Shown here: positions 32,860-42,428 of the stretch, piece after piece
How positions within the stretch are numbered: the first letter of the stretch is position 1
Layout of the letters: every line of letters starts with the position of its first letter
DNA from: Closterium sp. Naga37s-1
Taxonomy: Eukaryota; Streptophyta; Zygnematophyceae; Desmidiales; Closteriaceae
Assembly (NCBI GenBank): GCA_947471745.1
Contig: CANJKZ010001148.1
Coordinates: 1,499,001-1,563,000, forward strand
DNA: 64,000 nt
Direction: 5' to 3'
Notes under the pieces: model-generated
The model's database searches: none
The model's input: the letters and a program-made list of their open reading frames with translations, nothing else
Told to the model about the DNA's origin: nothing
Made by a program: the position numbers and the translations under genes

Positions 32860-34851
32860 TCAAGAAGTGAGCAAGTGAGGGAGAGTAGGCACAAGGCCTA
32901 GAACAGTACAGAAACGCTGATGGTCACAAGGCTGAAGCGCCTTGGTGAACACATCAGCAGTGTTGGCCCGAGTGGCCACGTAACGCAGACGAAGCTGACC
33001 ACGCTGCTGCAGCTCTCGAGCAAGGAAGTAGCGCAGAGCGATGTGCTTCGTCCTGTGCTCCAGTCTGTGCTCCTCACACAAGGCAATGGCGGCCTTGTTG
33101 TCAACGTACAGCACTGGAGGAGAACGAGGCCGCTCTCCCAGGTCGGTCAGCAGGTAGGTGAGCCAGCGTAACTCCTGTGCAGCCATGGCTGTGGCGTAGA
33201 TCTCAGCCTCACAACTGGAGCTGAGAACAGAAGAAGAGCGAGTAGAACGCCAAGAAACTGAACCAGAGCCAAGGCTGAAGGTGTAACCCTGAGACGACCG
33301 CTGCGTAGCCTGGTCGTCAGCCCAAGAAGCGTCTGAGTGACCCGTGAGGACAACGTCGCTCCGACCTCCAAGCACGAGCCCCATGCCCGACGTACTGCAC
33401 AAGTAGCGCAACACCCTCTTAGCGGCATCCATGTGCTCCTTCCGGTGACGGCCGGGAGCGACATAGCGTGCTAGGATGCTAAGAGGGTATGCCAGGTCAG
33501 GTCGAGTGCAGGTCATCAGGTACATGAGGCAGCCCACAAGCTCTGGATACGGGCCACTCGGCTCTACGGACTCATCCGAAGGCAGAGCTGAGAGCGAGTG
33601 ACCGGTAGGCAGAGGAGTGGGCTGAGGCGAGGAGTACGTGAAGCGGAAGCGCTGAAGGACCTGCTGCACCATGTGTGACTGAGTCAAGGTGATGGTGCGC
33701 TGTGCTCTGTCCCGGGTGATCCGCAAGCCAAGATAGCTTGTCAGCTCACCCAGGTCTGTGCACGTGTGTCTCTTCTGCAGCTCCGACTTCACGTGGGCGA
33801 GTGCCTCAGTGTCAGCAGTAGCAAAGACCAAGTCGTCTACGTAAACAAGAACGTAGAACGGCGGCAGAGTGGTGTCGGTGCGTAGAAACAGCGACGGGTC
33901 AGCAGTAGAAGGAGCAAACCCAAGAGCAGCAAGAGTAGTCCTCAGTGTGTCGTGCCACTCACGGGGTGCCTGGCGGAGACCGTAGACTGGCCGCCGGAGG
34001 CTCCACTGGGTACCAGGAGGGAACGACCCAGTGAAGCCAGGTGGGCGGCGCAGCCAGATCTCCTCGTGCAGGCTGCCCTGTAAGAACGCAGTGCTGAAGT
34101 CAAGAGAGTGGAGCTCGTAGTCACGCTGAGCAGCGACGTGCAGCAGAACCCGAAGAGTGGTCATCTTCGGGGTCGGGGAGAAGGTCTGGAAGAAGTCAAC
34201 TCCCTCTCGCTGACTGAAGCCTCGTGCAACGTAACGCGCCTTGAAGACAGGCGGAGAACCCGGCGGCCGCTTCACCCTGAAAATCCACATGCCACTGACG
34301 ATGTTCGCCCCAGGTGGGGGAACCTCGTCGACGTAGGTGCCTGTGGACTTCCAGGATGCCATCTCTGCGTCCATGGCTGTCTGCCACTGAGAGGAGTAGG
34401 GACCCTCCATCGCCTCTGCGTAGGAGCGTGGGGTCGGGATGTCTGGTGCATCCGGGTCTCCCTCAGGGGCAACTAGCATGGACACGAGATGAGGCAAAGC
34501 AGCGGCAAAGCACTCAAACTCCTCCTGTCTGTCCTCAAGGACGTCCGTGCCAAGAGCACACTCACCCCCGACAGACGGAGGACAGACAGACTCAGACTCA
34601 GACTCAGCAACAAGGCTAGCCGCGTAGTCTAGACGACAGGCAGCAGCAAAGTCAACAAGCTCAGCGACTAGAGCAGACGCAGCAGAGGACTCAAAGGAAG
34701 GGTCAGTGACAGCAGTGGCAAGGAGACGCGTGACAGTAGGACTGGCAGCACGAAGAGAGTCAGACTCCGGGTCAGCAAGAGCAGGAAGAGAGGACGCTGG
34801 TGGAGACGGCAGTGGGACACGCTGTGGAGCAGTAGAGGGACGCAGGGTCAT
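32860..34851 (-). pseudogene. Copia C RT and RNase H region
   Basis: One long minus-strand frame. It starts with a proline/serine-rich linker and the conserved DVLEDRQEEFECFAAALPH block. RT follows (MWIFRVKRPPGSPPVFKARY, HSLDFSTAFLQGSLHEEIWL, PVYGLRQAPREWHDTL, YVLVYVDDLVFATAD). RNase H then shows LTGHSDASWADDQATQRSSQ, SSSCEAEIYATAMAAQELRW, YVDNKAAIALCEEH and NTADVFTKAL. It is very close to the copia K protein. The upstream half of pol lies beyond K at 42430-45730. It is called a remnant because the element is split. Confidence 0.9.
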
Positions 34852-34860
34852 ATAGTGAGT

Positions 34861-34995
34861 TGTCAGAACATATATAGCTTATGCTGTTGTGTAGGCTATA
34901 GTGGGGTATCCCATAGGGGGTACAACCCAATTAGGGTTTTCTATATGTACTCACCTCATTCATAGTTCATTCATCCTCGTTCTTCATTCTTCTCA
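34861..34995 (+). repeat. Copia K 5' LTR
   Basis: 135 bp, TGTCAGAACA...TTCTTCTCA, with a TATA-like TATATAG at 34871-34877. It is apparently identical to the 3' LTR and directly followed by the PBS. Confidence 0.95.
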
Positions 34996-35126
34996 TGGTA
35001 TCGAGCAGGTTCCCTCGTGGGAACTGTTCCTAGGGCCCACCGTTTTTTTTTTCCTGCCCGGAGCGCACTCTGCCCCTACCCGAGTCGCGCTCCCCTCTCT
35101 CTTGGCCCCTAGTGGCCCCTTTAGCC

Positions 35127-35700
35127 GCCCGTCACGGCCCTTAGACGCCCGCGCGCCGCCCGTCCCGGCCCCTTAGACGCCCGCGCGCCGCCCGTCCCGG
35201 CCCCTAGACGCCCGTGCGCCACCCGGCCCGGCCCCTAGACGCCCGCGCGCCGCCCGTCCCGGCCCCTAGACGCCCGCGCGCCGCCCGTCCCGGCCCCTAG
35301 ACGCCCGCGCGCCGCCCGTCCCGGCCCCTCGACGCCCGCGCGCCGCCCGTCCCGGCCCCTCGACGCCCGCGCGCCGCCCGTCCCGGCCCCTCGCCGCCCG
35401 TGAGCCGCCCGTCCCGGCCCCTAGACGCCCGCGCGCCGCCCGTCCCGGCCCCTAGACGCCCGCGCGCCGCCCGTCCCGGCCCCTAGACGCCCGCGCGCCG
35501 CCCGTCCCGGCCCCTCGACGCCCACGCGCCGCCCGTCCCGGCCCCTAGACGCCCGCGCGCCACCCGGCCCGACCCCTAGACGCCCGCGCGCCGCCCGTCC
35601 CGGCCCCTCGACGCCCGCGCGCCGCCCGTCCCGGCCCCTCGACGCCCGCGCGCCGCCCGTCCCGGCCCCACGCCGCCCGTGAGCCGACCGTCCCGGCCGC
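35127..35700 (+). repeat. 31-bp GC-rich minisatellite in leader of K
   Basis: Tandem copies of a 31-bp unit (GCCGCCCGTCCCGGCCCC core followed by TAGACGCCCGC) are repeated about 18 times with small variations such as CTCGACG for CTAGACG. It lies between the PBS and the gag start. Confidence 0.93.
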
Positions 35701-35785
35701 GCACCGCAGTCCCGGCCCCACGCCGCCCGTGCGCCGCCCGTCCCAGCCGCGCGCCGCCGTCTCGGTCCCCACGCCGCCTGTGCCG

Positions 35786-36045
35786 CTGAGGAGCTGAGCC
35801 GCCCGAGCCGCCCGAGCCGCCCGCACCGCCCGAGCAGCCCGAGCCGTGCTGCCCCTCAGCAGCACAACCGAGCCGCCCGACAGCAGAGCAGCCGAGCCGC
35901 CCAGCAGCCGAGCCGCTCAACAGCCGAGCCGCCCAGCAGTCGAGCCGCCCAGCAGCCGTGCCGCCCAGCAGCGGAGCCGCCGAGCCGCCGAGCCGCCCGG
36001 CAGCCGAGCCGCCGAGCCGCCGCGCCGCCCTCCTTCCGGGCCGCC
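35786..36045 (+). repeat. GAGCCGCC/CAGCAG repeat tract in leader of K
   Basis: Imperfect repeats of GAGCCGCCCAGCAGCC-like units lie just upstream of the gag-pol start. They are GC-rich and non-coding by position. Confidence 0.8.
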
Positions 36046-36128
36046 CGACCTGTCCAGTCTGGTGAGCACAGCGCCCTTTCACTGCACTGCCCTCACCCTA
36101 CTGTTTGCGCTGCCAGTCGTCTAGGGTC

Positions 36129-39100
36129 ATGGCTACCCCTAGTGTTCTAGTCTTTGACGCTGAGGGTCGGGCCATTGACTTTGAGGTCTGGGTGGATGAC
36201 CTGCAGCTGTTCTTACAGTGCGATAGGGCAGATGGTCTCTCTCTCTTTGACCTCACCTCTGGCGCCTCCACTGCCCCTGCTGCTGACGCCGACGCCACTG
36301 TTCGCTCCCAGTGGGCCACGCGCGACGCTGCTGCACGTCTTGCTGTGCGTCGCCACCTCCCTACCTCCGAGCGTGCACACTTTAGTCAGTACAAGAGTGC
36401 TCAGACCTTGTACGACGCTGTAGTTGCGCGCTACTCCTCCCCTGCCACTGCTGCACTGAGCCGTCTCATGCTACCGTACCTCTTTCCTGACCTTGCTGCC
36501 TTTCCCACAGTCGCTGACCTCATTACGCACCTCCGCACTAGTGACACTCGCTACCGCGCTGCACTCCCTGCTGACTTCTGCGCCAAGAACCCCCCCCCCA
36601 TGTACATCACTCTTTACTACATAGTCACTCGCCTTCCTGACTCCCTTCGTGTAGTCAGGGACCACTTTCTCTCTGTCTGTCCCACCACTCTCACTGTTGA
36701 CCTCCTCGAGAAGTCCCTCCTAGCGGCCGAGAAGAGCATAGTCGCTGTAGGGGCCTCTCGTGGTGACCCGCGCACCCCCATCTTTGAGGGGTGTTCCCCC
36801 TCCCCCCTTCTGCCCTCTGTTGCCTCTGCTGCTGCGGCCGACCTCCTTGGTCTTGAGTCGGTCGGTGTGGCGTCTGTCCCTAGTGGGAGACGCCGCTCTG
36901 GCAAGGGCAAGGGGGGCAAGGGCGCTGGAGGAGCGAGCGGGGGCGGTGGAGGTGGAGGTGGCGGCAGTGGGGGGAGTGGGGGTGGCGGTGGGAGTGGAGG
37001 TGGGGGTGGAGGAGTCGGTGGCGGCAGTGGAGGCGGAGGTGTCGGCGGCGGTGGCAGTGGGAGCGGGGGTGGCGGAGGTGGCGGCGGCGGAGGCGGAGGT
37101 GGAGGCGGCGGCAGTAGCGGAGGCGGCGGAGGCGGAGGAGGCGGCGGGGGTGGAGGTGGTGCTGGTCGCGGGTCTTCGCAGAGGAGTGGCTCCGGTGGTG
37201 GCTCGCGCCAGCAGCAGCAGCGTGGTCGTGACACCTTGTCCCCTCAGCAGCTTCGTGAGTGGTACACTGCGCGTCAGCGAGGTGGGGGTTTTGGTCCGTG
37301 CTCCTACGTTTTGCGCACCGGCGACCGTGCGGGTGAGCAGTGTGGGGGTCCCCACCCCACTCAGCGCTGCTTTGGCCGCCTGACGGACGCGTGGCGTCAC
37401 CAGTTCCCGGAGGCCTCAGAGATCCCTCGTTGGGGTGACCTGTCCAGGGCGGGTGTTGCCATCTATGATCTTGACTTTGATGCTATTCTCTCTGCCATGT
37501 ATGCTGTGTCTATTAGTGATGAGGGTGACTGTTACCGGTGTTTCCCGCCCGATCCGGGTATTGAGACTGCTGCTCTAGGTCCTGGTGAGGCTGCTGCCCT
37601 AGGTGCTTGCGACGCTGCTGCCCTAGGTGCTCGTGTGTCTGCGTCCTCAGGTACTGGTGAGTCTGCGCTCTCAGGTACTACGTCGGCTTCGGCCTCCCTC
37701 ACCTTCACCCTTGACTCTGGGGCGTCTCGCTCCTTCTTTAGGGACCGCACCACACTCACACCGCTGAGTCGACCGGTTGCAGTGTCTCTGGCTGACCCCT
37801 CTGGGGGTCCTGTCCTGTCTCGCTTCTCCACAGTCCTCCCGTGTCCGGCGGCTCCCTCTGGCACCCTGTCTGGTCTCTACCTCCCCTCGTTCTCTACGAA
37901 CCTGGTGAGTGGTGCTGACCTACAGGATGCGGGTGTACACCAGTTCACTCCTGCGCGTCAGCGGGTGACGCACTGTACAGAGGCTCGCACAGGCCGACAC
38001 CTGGCTACGTTTACCCGTCAGCAGGGGTCGAGCCTGTACACACTGACCACTGCGTCTCCTCCCGTTACTGAGTCTGGTAGAGTCGCTTCGTCGGGTCAGG
38101 TGTTTGCTGCTGCGTCCAGGTCTGGTCCTGAGTCTGCCCCCTGTTCTTGTCGTCTCCTGTCTCACGAGACTCTTCTCTGGCACCACCGTCTTGGTCACCC
38201 CTCTCTGCTTCGGCTCAGAGGCATGGCCTCCCGTCTTCTAGTGTCTGGTCTCCCCCGGTCCCTCCCTCCCCTTCCTCAGGGCCCTGGCCCTACCTGTGTC
38301 CCCTGTGTCGAGGGGCGCCAGCGTGCTGCCCCTCACTCCTCCCAGTTTCCTCCGACAGAGGCCCCGTTGCAGACGCTCCACATGGACGTGTGGGGCCCAG
38401 CCCGCGTCCGTGGGCAGGGTCACGAGCGCTACTTCCTGCTCGTTGTTGACGACTACTCGCGTTACACCGCAGTCTTCCCCTTGCGCGGCAAGGGTGATGT
38501 CACTGAGGTGCTGATCGACTGGATCCGCGCAGCTCGTCTCCAGCTCAGGCAGAGCTTTGGCTCCGACTTTCCTGTTCTGCGTCTGCACTCGGACAGAGGC
38601 GGAGAGTTCTCCTCTGGCCTTCTGCGAGCCTACTGTCGTGCACGAGGCATCCGTCAGACCTTCACGCTCCCGGACTCTCCGCAGCAAAATGGGATTGCTG
38701 AGCGCCGCATTGGCATGGTCATGGACGTCGCTCGTACGTCTATGATGCATGCGGCTGCCCCCCATTTTCTGTGGCCGTTTGCGGTGAGGTACGCGGCACG
38801 TCAGATCAACCTTCACCCCAGGGTCTCCAGGCCGGAGACCTCCCCAGCCTTGCTGTGGACCGGGAAGGTGGGCGATGCGTCGGCGTTCCGGGTCTGGGGA
38901 TCTCGGGCGTTTGTCCGCGACTTGTCTGCGGACAAACTGTCCCCTCGTGCTGCTCCTTGCGTCTTCCTGGGGTTCCCCCCAGACGCGCCTGGGTGGCAGT
39001 TCTACCACCCCACCTCTCGCCGTGTTCTGTCCTCTCAGGACGTCACGTTCGACGAGTCGGTACCCTACTACCGCCTCTTCCCCTACCGCACTCCGTCCCC

Positions 39101-42083
39101 CCCCCCGCCCCCGCTCTTCCTTGTACCAGGTCCCCCCCCGGTAGACCCCCTCCCCCCTCAGGGTCCTGCCCCTTCAGGTGTGTCCCAGGTAGACGCAGTC
39201 GAGCCTGTCGAGGTCACTGGTGACTCTGGTGCTGCTGGGGGTACTGAGCCTGGGGGTGCTGGGCCTGGGGGTGCTGAGCCTGGGGGTGCTGAGTCTGGGG
39301 GTGCTGAGTCTGGGGGTGCTGAGCCTGGGGGTGCTGAGCCTGGGGGTGCTGAGCCTGGGGGTGCTGAGCCTGGGGGTGCTGAGTGTGGGGGTGCTACGCC
39401 TGGGGGTGCTTTGCCTGGGGGTGCTGGACCTGGGAGTGCTGCGCCTGGAGGTCCTCCGCCTCGAGTTTCTACGCGTGCTTTGTCTCGCCGGGAGCCACTC
39501 TCTCCACAGGAGCTGCGCGGGTGGTTTGCCCGGCGCTGGAGCCGTGCTGCTGGTGCTGGAGGTTCGTCGGCTACTGAGGGTGCTGCTGTTGCGGGTCCCG
39601 GAGGTGCTCGTACTGGGAGTACTGGAGCTGCTGGGCCTGCGGGTTCGACTGGAGCTGGTGCTGCTGAGGGTGTTGGCGCTGAGACTACCACTGGCGGTCC
39701 TGCTGGGGGTGCTCCTGGTGTTGCTCGAGGTTCTGGAGCTACTGGAGGTGCTGCTGGAGCGGGTGCTCCTGCTGGGGGTACTGGTGCTGTCCCTGCTGTT
39801 TCTGGCGTAGCTACGCGGCCTCGACCGTACTTCGTTCCACTCCTGCAGCAGGTTCTTGGTCTTCCGCCCTCTCCTGGTCCTCCTCCTCCTCTCTTGGAGG
39901 GTCCACAGCCTGTCCCGTCGCGGTCACTGCTACAGCCTACCTCCCCTTTGCCTGCTCCTTCTCCCTACACTGGTCCTACTGGAGGTCTTACTGAGCGTCG
40001 TGAGCCTGCGTCTCGCCCTGCGTCGCCTGTCCGTGCTGCTCGCGCTAGTGGTCGTGGTTCGCGTCAGCGTCCTCCTCCTGTCCCTGGCACGCACAGGATG
40101 TCTCTGCGTCCGTCTACTGCTCCTCTGCGTGCCCCTTTGCCTTCTCCTCCTGAGTCCTCTCTTCCTGCTCTTCCCGACCCGGAGTCGGACTCTCTTCGTG
40201 CTGCCAGTCCTACTGTCACGCGTCTCCTTGCTACTGTCGTCACTGACCCTTCCTTCGAGTCTACTGCTGCGTCTGCCCTAGTTACTGAGCTCGTCGACTT
40301 TGCTGCTCGCTGTCGCCTAGACTACGCTGCTAGTCTTGTCGCTGAGTCTGGGTCTGCCTGTCCTCCGTCAGTCGGGGGTGAGTGTGCCCTTGGCACGGAC
40401 GTCCTTGAGGACAGGCAGGAGGAGTTCCAGTGTCTGACAGCTGCTTCACCTCATCTCGTGTCCGTACTGCTTACCCCTGAGGGAGACCCGGATGCACTTG
40501 ACATCCCGACTCCGCGCTCTTACGCGGAGGCGATAGAGGGTCCCTACTCCTCTCAGTGGCAGGCAGCTATGGATGCAGAGATGGCTTCCTGGAAGTCCAC
40601 AGGCACCTACGTTGACGCTGTCCCCCCTCTTGGGGCGAACATCGTCAGTGGCATGTGGATCTTCAGGGTGAAGCGGCCGCCGGGTTCTCCGCCTGTCTTC
40701 AAGGCACGTTACGTGGCTCGTGGCTTCAGTCAGCGACAGGGAGTTGACTACTTTCAGACCTTCTCCCCCACCCCGAAGATGACCACTCTTCGGGTGCTGC
40801 TACACGTTGCTGCTCACCGTGACTACGAGCTGCACTCTCTCGACTTCAGCACTGCTTTCTTGCAGGGCAGCCTGCACGAGGAGATCTGGCTGCGCCGCCC
40901 ACTTGGCTTCACTGGGTCTTTCCCTCCTGGTACCCAGTGGAGTCTCCGGCGTCCAGTCTACGGTCTCCGCCAGGCGCCACGTGAGTGGCACGACACACTG
41001 AGGACTACGCTTGCGGCTCTTGGGTTTGCTCCTTCTACTGCCGACCCGTCGCTGTTTCTACGCACCGACACCTCTCTGCCGCCGTTCTACATCCTCGTGT
41101 ACGTCGACGACTTGGTCTTTGCCACAGCTGACACTGCTGGACTCGCCCACGTGAAGTCCGAGCTGCAGAAGAGACACACGTGCACAGACCTGGGTGAACT
41201 GCGCAGCTACCTTGGCTTGCAGATCAACCGGGACAGAGCACGCCGCACCATTACCCTGACTCAGTCACACATGGTGCAGCAGGTCCTTCAGCGCTTCGGC
41301 TTCACGTACTCCTCGCCTCAGGCCACTCCTCTGCCTACTCGCCACTCACTCTCAGCTCTGCCTTCGGATGAGTCCGTAGAGTCGAGTGGCCCGTATCCAG
41401 AGCTTGTTGGCTGCCTCATGTACCTGATGACCTGCACACGACCTGACCTTGCATACCCTCTTAGCATTCTTGCACGCTATGTTGCTCCTGGGAGACACCG
41501 ACCAGAGCACATGGCTGCAGCGAAGAGGGTGTTGCGATACTTGTGCAGTACGTCGGGCATGGGACTAGTGCTTGGAGGGCGGAGTCCAGTGGTCCTCACT
41601 GGGCATGCGGACGCTTCTTGGGCTGACGACCAGGCTACGCAGCGGTCGTCGCAGGGTTACACCTTCAGTCTTGGTTCCGGCTCTGTCTCGTGGCGAGCTA
41701 CTCGCTCGTCCTCTGTTCTCGGCTCCAGTTGTGAGGCTGAGATCTACGCCGGGGCCATGGCTGCACAGGAGCTTCGCTGGCTCACCTACCTGCTGACTGA
41801 CCTTGGAGAGCCGCCTCGTTCTCCTCCAGTGCTGTACGTAGACAACAAGGCCATGCTGGCCTTGTGTCGAGAGCAGCGCTTGGAGCACAGAACGAAGCAC
41901 ATTGCTCTCCGTTACTTTCTTGCTCGTGAGCTGCAGCAGCGTGGTCAGTTGCGACTTGCGTACGTGGCCTCTCAGGCCAACACTGCTGATGTGTTCACCA
42001 AGGCACTTGCGCCTTGTGACCATCAGCGCTTCTGCACTCAGCTGGGTCTTGTACCTGTCTTGCCTCACTTGCTCTCCTCTTGA
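36129..42083 (+). CDS. Copia K gag-pol polyprotein, 1984 residues, uninterrupted
   Basis: The frame starts at ATG 36129 (MATPSVLVFDAEGRAIDFEV), the first in-frame Met. A gag-like region (about residues 1-240) is followed by a long glycine tract (about residues 265-350). Next is a zinc-knuckle-like C-X13-C-X3-H-X4-C motif ending in GPHPTQRCFGRL, then protease (TLDSGASRSFFRD) and GAG-pre-IN (LLWHHRLGHPSLLRLRGM). Integrase has the D-D-E pattern (LHMDVWGPARV, LHSDRGGEFSSG, SPQQNGIAERRIG). A GGAEP/GGAES repeat linker is followed by RT (DFSTAFLQGSLHEEIW, ILVYVDDLVFATAD) and RNase H (GHADASWADDQATQRSSQGY, NTADVFTKALAPCDHQRFC). Gag and pol are in one frame, as in many plant copia elements. No other gene is carried. 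Confidence 0.94.
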   Translation: MATPSVLVFDAEGRAIDFEVWVDDLQLFLQCDRADGLSLFDLTSGASTAPAADADATVRSQWATRDAAARLAVRRHLPTSERAHFSQYKSAQTLYDAVVARYSSPATAALSRLMLPYLFPDLAAFPTVADLITHLRTSDTRYRAALPADFCAKNPPPMYITLYYIVTRLPDSLRVVRDHFLSVCPTTLTVDLLEKSLLAAEKSIVAVGASRGDPRTPIFEGCSPSPLLPSVASAAAADLLGLESVGVASVPSGRRRSGKGKGGKGAGGASGGGGGGGGGSGGSGGGGGSGGGGGGVGGGSGGGGVGGGGSGSGGGGGGGGGGGGGGGGSSGGGGGGGGGGGGGGAGRGSSQRSGSGGGSRQQQQRGRDTLSPQQLREWYTARQRGGGFGPCSYVLRTGDRAGEQCGGPHPTQRCFGRLTDAWRHQFPEASEIPRWGDLSRAGVAIYDLDFDAILSAMYAVSISDEGDCYRCFPPDPGIETAALGPGEAAALGACDAAALGARVSASSGTGESALSGTTSASASLTFTLDSGASRSFFRDRTTLTPLSRPVAVSLADPSGGPVLSRFSTVLPCPAAPSGTLSGLYLPSFSTNLVSGADLQDAGVHQFTPARQRVTHCTEARTGRHLATFTRQQGSSLYTLTTASPPVTESGRVASSGQVFAAASRSGPESAPCSCRLLSHETLLWHHRLGHPSLLRLRGMASRLLVSGLPRSLPPLPQGPGPTCVPCVEGRQRAAPHSSQFPPTEAPLQTLHMDVWGPARVRGQGHERYFLLVVDDYSRYTAVFPLRGKGDVTEVLIDWIRAARLQLRQSFGSDFPVLRLHSDRGGEFSSGLLRAYCRARGIRQTFTLPDSPQQNGIAERRIGMVMDVARTSMMHAAAPHFLWPFAVRYAARQINLHPRVSRPETSPALLWTGKVGDASAFRVWGSRAFVRDLSADKLSPRAAPCVFLGFPPDAPGWQFYHPTSRRVLSSQDVTFDESVPYYRLFPYRTPSPPPPPLFLVPGPPPVDPLPPQGPAPSGVSQVDAVEPVEVTGDSGAAGGTEPGGAGPGGAEPGGAESGGAESGGAEPGGAEPGGAEPGGAEPGGAECGGATPGGALPGGAGPGSAAPGGPPPRVSTRALSRREPLSPQELRGWFARRWSRAAGAGGSSATEGAAVAGPGGARTGSTGAAGPAGSTGAGAAEGVGAETTTGGPAGGAPGVARGSGATGGAAGAGAPAGGTGAVPAVSGVATRPRPYFVPLLQQVLGLPPSPGPPPPLLEGPQPVPSRSLLQPTSPLPAPSPYTGPTGGLTERREPASRPASPVRAARASGRGSRQRPPPVPGTHRMSLRPSTAPLRAPLPSPPESSLPALPDPESDSLRAASPTVTRLLATVVTDPSFESTAASALVTELVDFAARCRLDYAASLVAESGSACPPSVGGECALGTDVLEDRQEEFQCLTAASPHLVSVLLTPEGDPDALDIPTPRSYAEAIEGPYSSQWQAAMDAEMASWKSTGTYVDAVPPLGANIVSGMWIFRVKRPPGSPPVFKARYVARGFSQRQGVDYFQTFSPTPKMTTLRVLLHVAAHRDYELHSLDFSTAFLQGSLHEEIWLRRPLGFTGSFPPGTQWSLRRPVYGLRQAPREWHDTLRTTLAALGFAPSTADPSLFLRTDTSLPPFYILVYVDDLVFATADTAGLAHVKSELQKRHTCTDLGELRSYLGLQINRDRARRTITLTQSHMVQQVLQRFGFTYSSPQATPLPTRHSLSALPSDESVESSGPYPELVGCLMYLMTCTRPDLAYPLSILARYVAPGRHRPEHMAAAKRVLRYLCSTSGMGLVLGGRSPVVLTGHADASWADDQATQRSSQGYTFSLGSGSVSWRATRSSSVLGSSCEAEIYAGAMAAQELRWLTYLLTDLGEPPRSPPVLYVDNKAMLALCREQRLEHRTKHIALRYFLARELQQRGQLRLAYVASQANTADVFTKALAPCDHQRFCTQLGLVPVLPHLLSS
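36925..37165 (+). repeat. GGN-rich tract encoding polyglycine in K gag
   Basis: A near-continuous glycine-coding run (GGTGGAGGTGGCGGC-like) interrupted by serine and valine codons. The same kind of tract appears in element E near 58020-58190. Confidence 0.9.
39220..39470 (+). repeat. 15-bp coding repeat (GGAEP/GGAES) in IN-RT linker of K
   Basis: Tandem 15-bp units (CTGAGCCTGGGGGTG) encode GGAEP or GGAES pentapeptides, about 14 copies. The homologous linker of C carries similar units (complement, 43395-43600). Confidence 0.9.
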
Positions 42084-42288
42084 CCTTACTTGTACTGTCA
42101 CATATATATACCTACTCTTGCTTGTCTAGCTCTATATATATATGTGTACTCCTGCATGTGAACTGGCCTTGTGGCCTTGTCGTTGTGCTCGGACTGTGTG
42201 GTGACGTTGTGATCCACCCTGAGCTTGCTCTGCTTTGCTTGACTGGTCTTGTGACCCCTTGTTCTCCCCCACTTTGCCTATGGGGGTG

Positions 42289-42423
42289 TGTCAGAACATA
42301 TATAGCTTATGCTGTTGTGTAGGCTATAGTGGGGTATCCCATAGGGGGTACAACCCAATTAGGGTTTTCTATATGTACTCACCTCATTCATAGTTCATTC
42401 ATCCTCGTTCTTCATTCTTCTCA
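42289..42423 (+). repeat. Copia K 3' LTR
   Basis: 135 bp, apparently identical to 34861-34995. It is preceded by the CTATGGGGGTG purine tract and followed by TSD TGAGT. Confidence 0.95.
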
Positions 42424-42428
42424 TGAGT

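Larger units (their letters stand above)
34861..42423 (+). mobile_element. Copia K: young, whole-looking Ty1/copia element inside C
   Basis: A plus-strand element of 7563 bp with TSD TGAGT (34856-34860 and 42424-42428). Its 135-bp LTRs (34861-34995 and 42289-42423) appear identical. The initiator-Met-like PBS is TGGTATCGAGCAGG at 34996. The leader is about 1.1 kb, very GC-rich and tandemly repeated (35000-36128). A single gag-pol frame runs 36129-42083, then about 200 bp of 3' untranslated sequence and a CTATGGGGGTG purine tract. It looks whole: no break is seen. LTR identity and clean TSDs point to a very recent insertion. It lies in the IN-RT linker of its relative C. Confidence 0.95.

Noticed and set aside
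35127-35700. Regular direct repeats resembling a CRISPR array
   Set aside because: They are contiguous tandem units with no unique spacers, in the leader of a eukaryotic retrotransposon.
36617-37234. Polyproline minus-strand frame
   Set aside because: It is the complement of the polyglycine tract in the gag of copia K.
38238-39008. 256-codon minus-strand frame
   Set aside because: Antisense to the conserved integrase of K, with no family resemblance.
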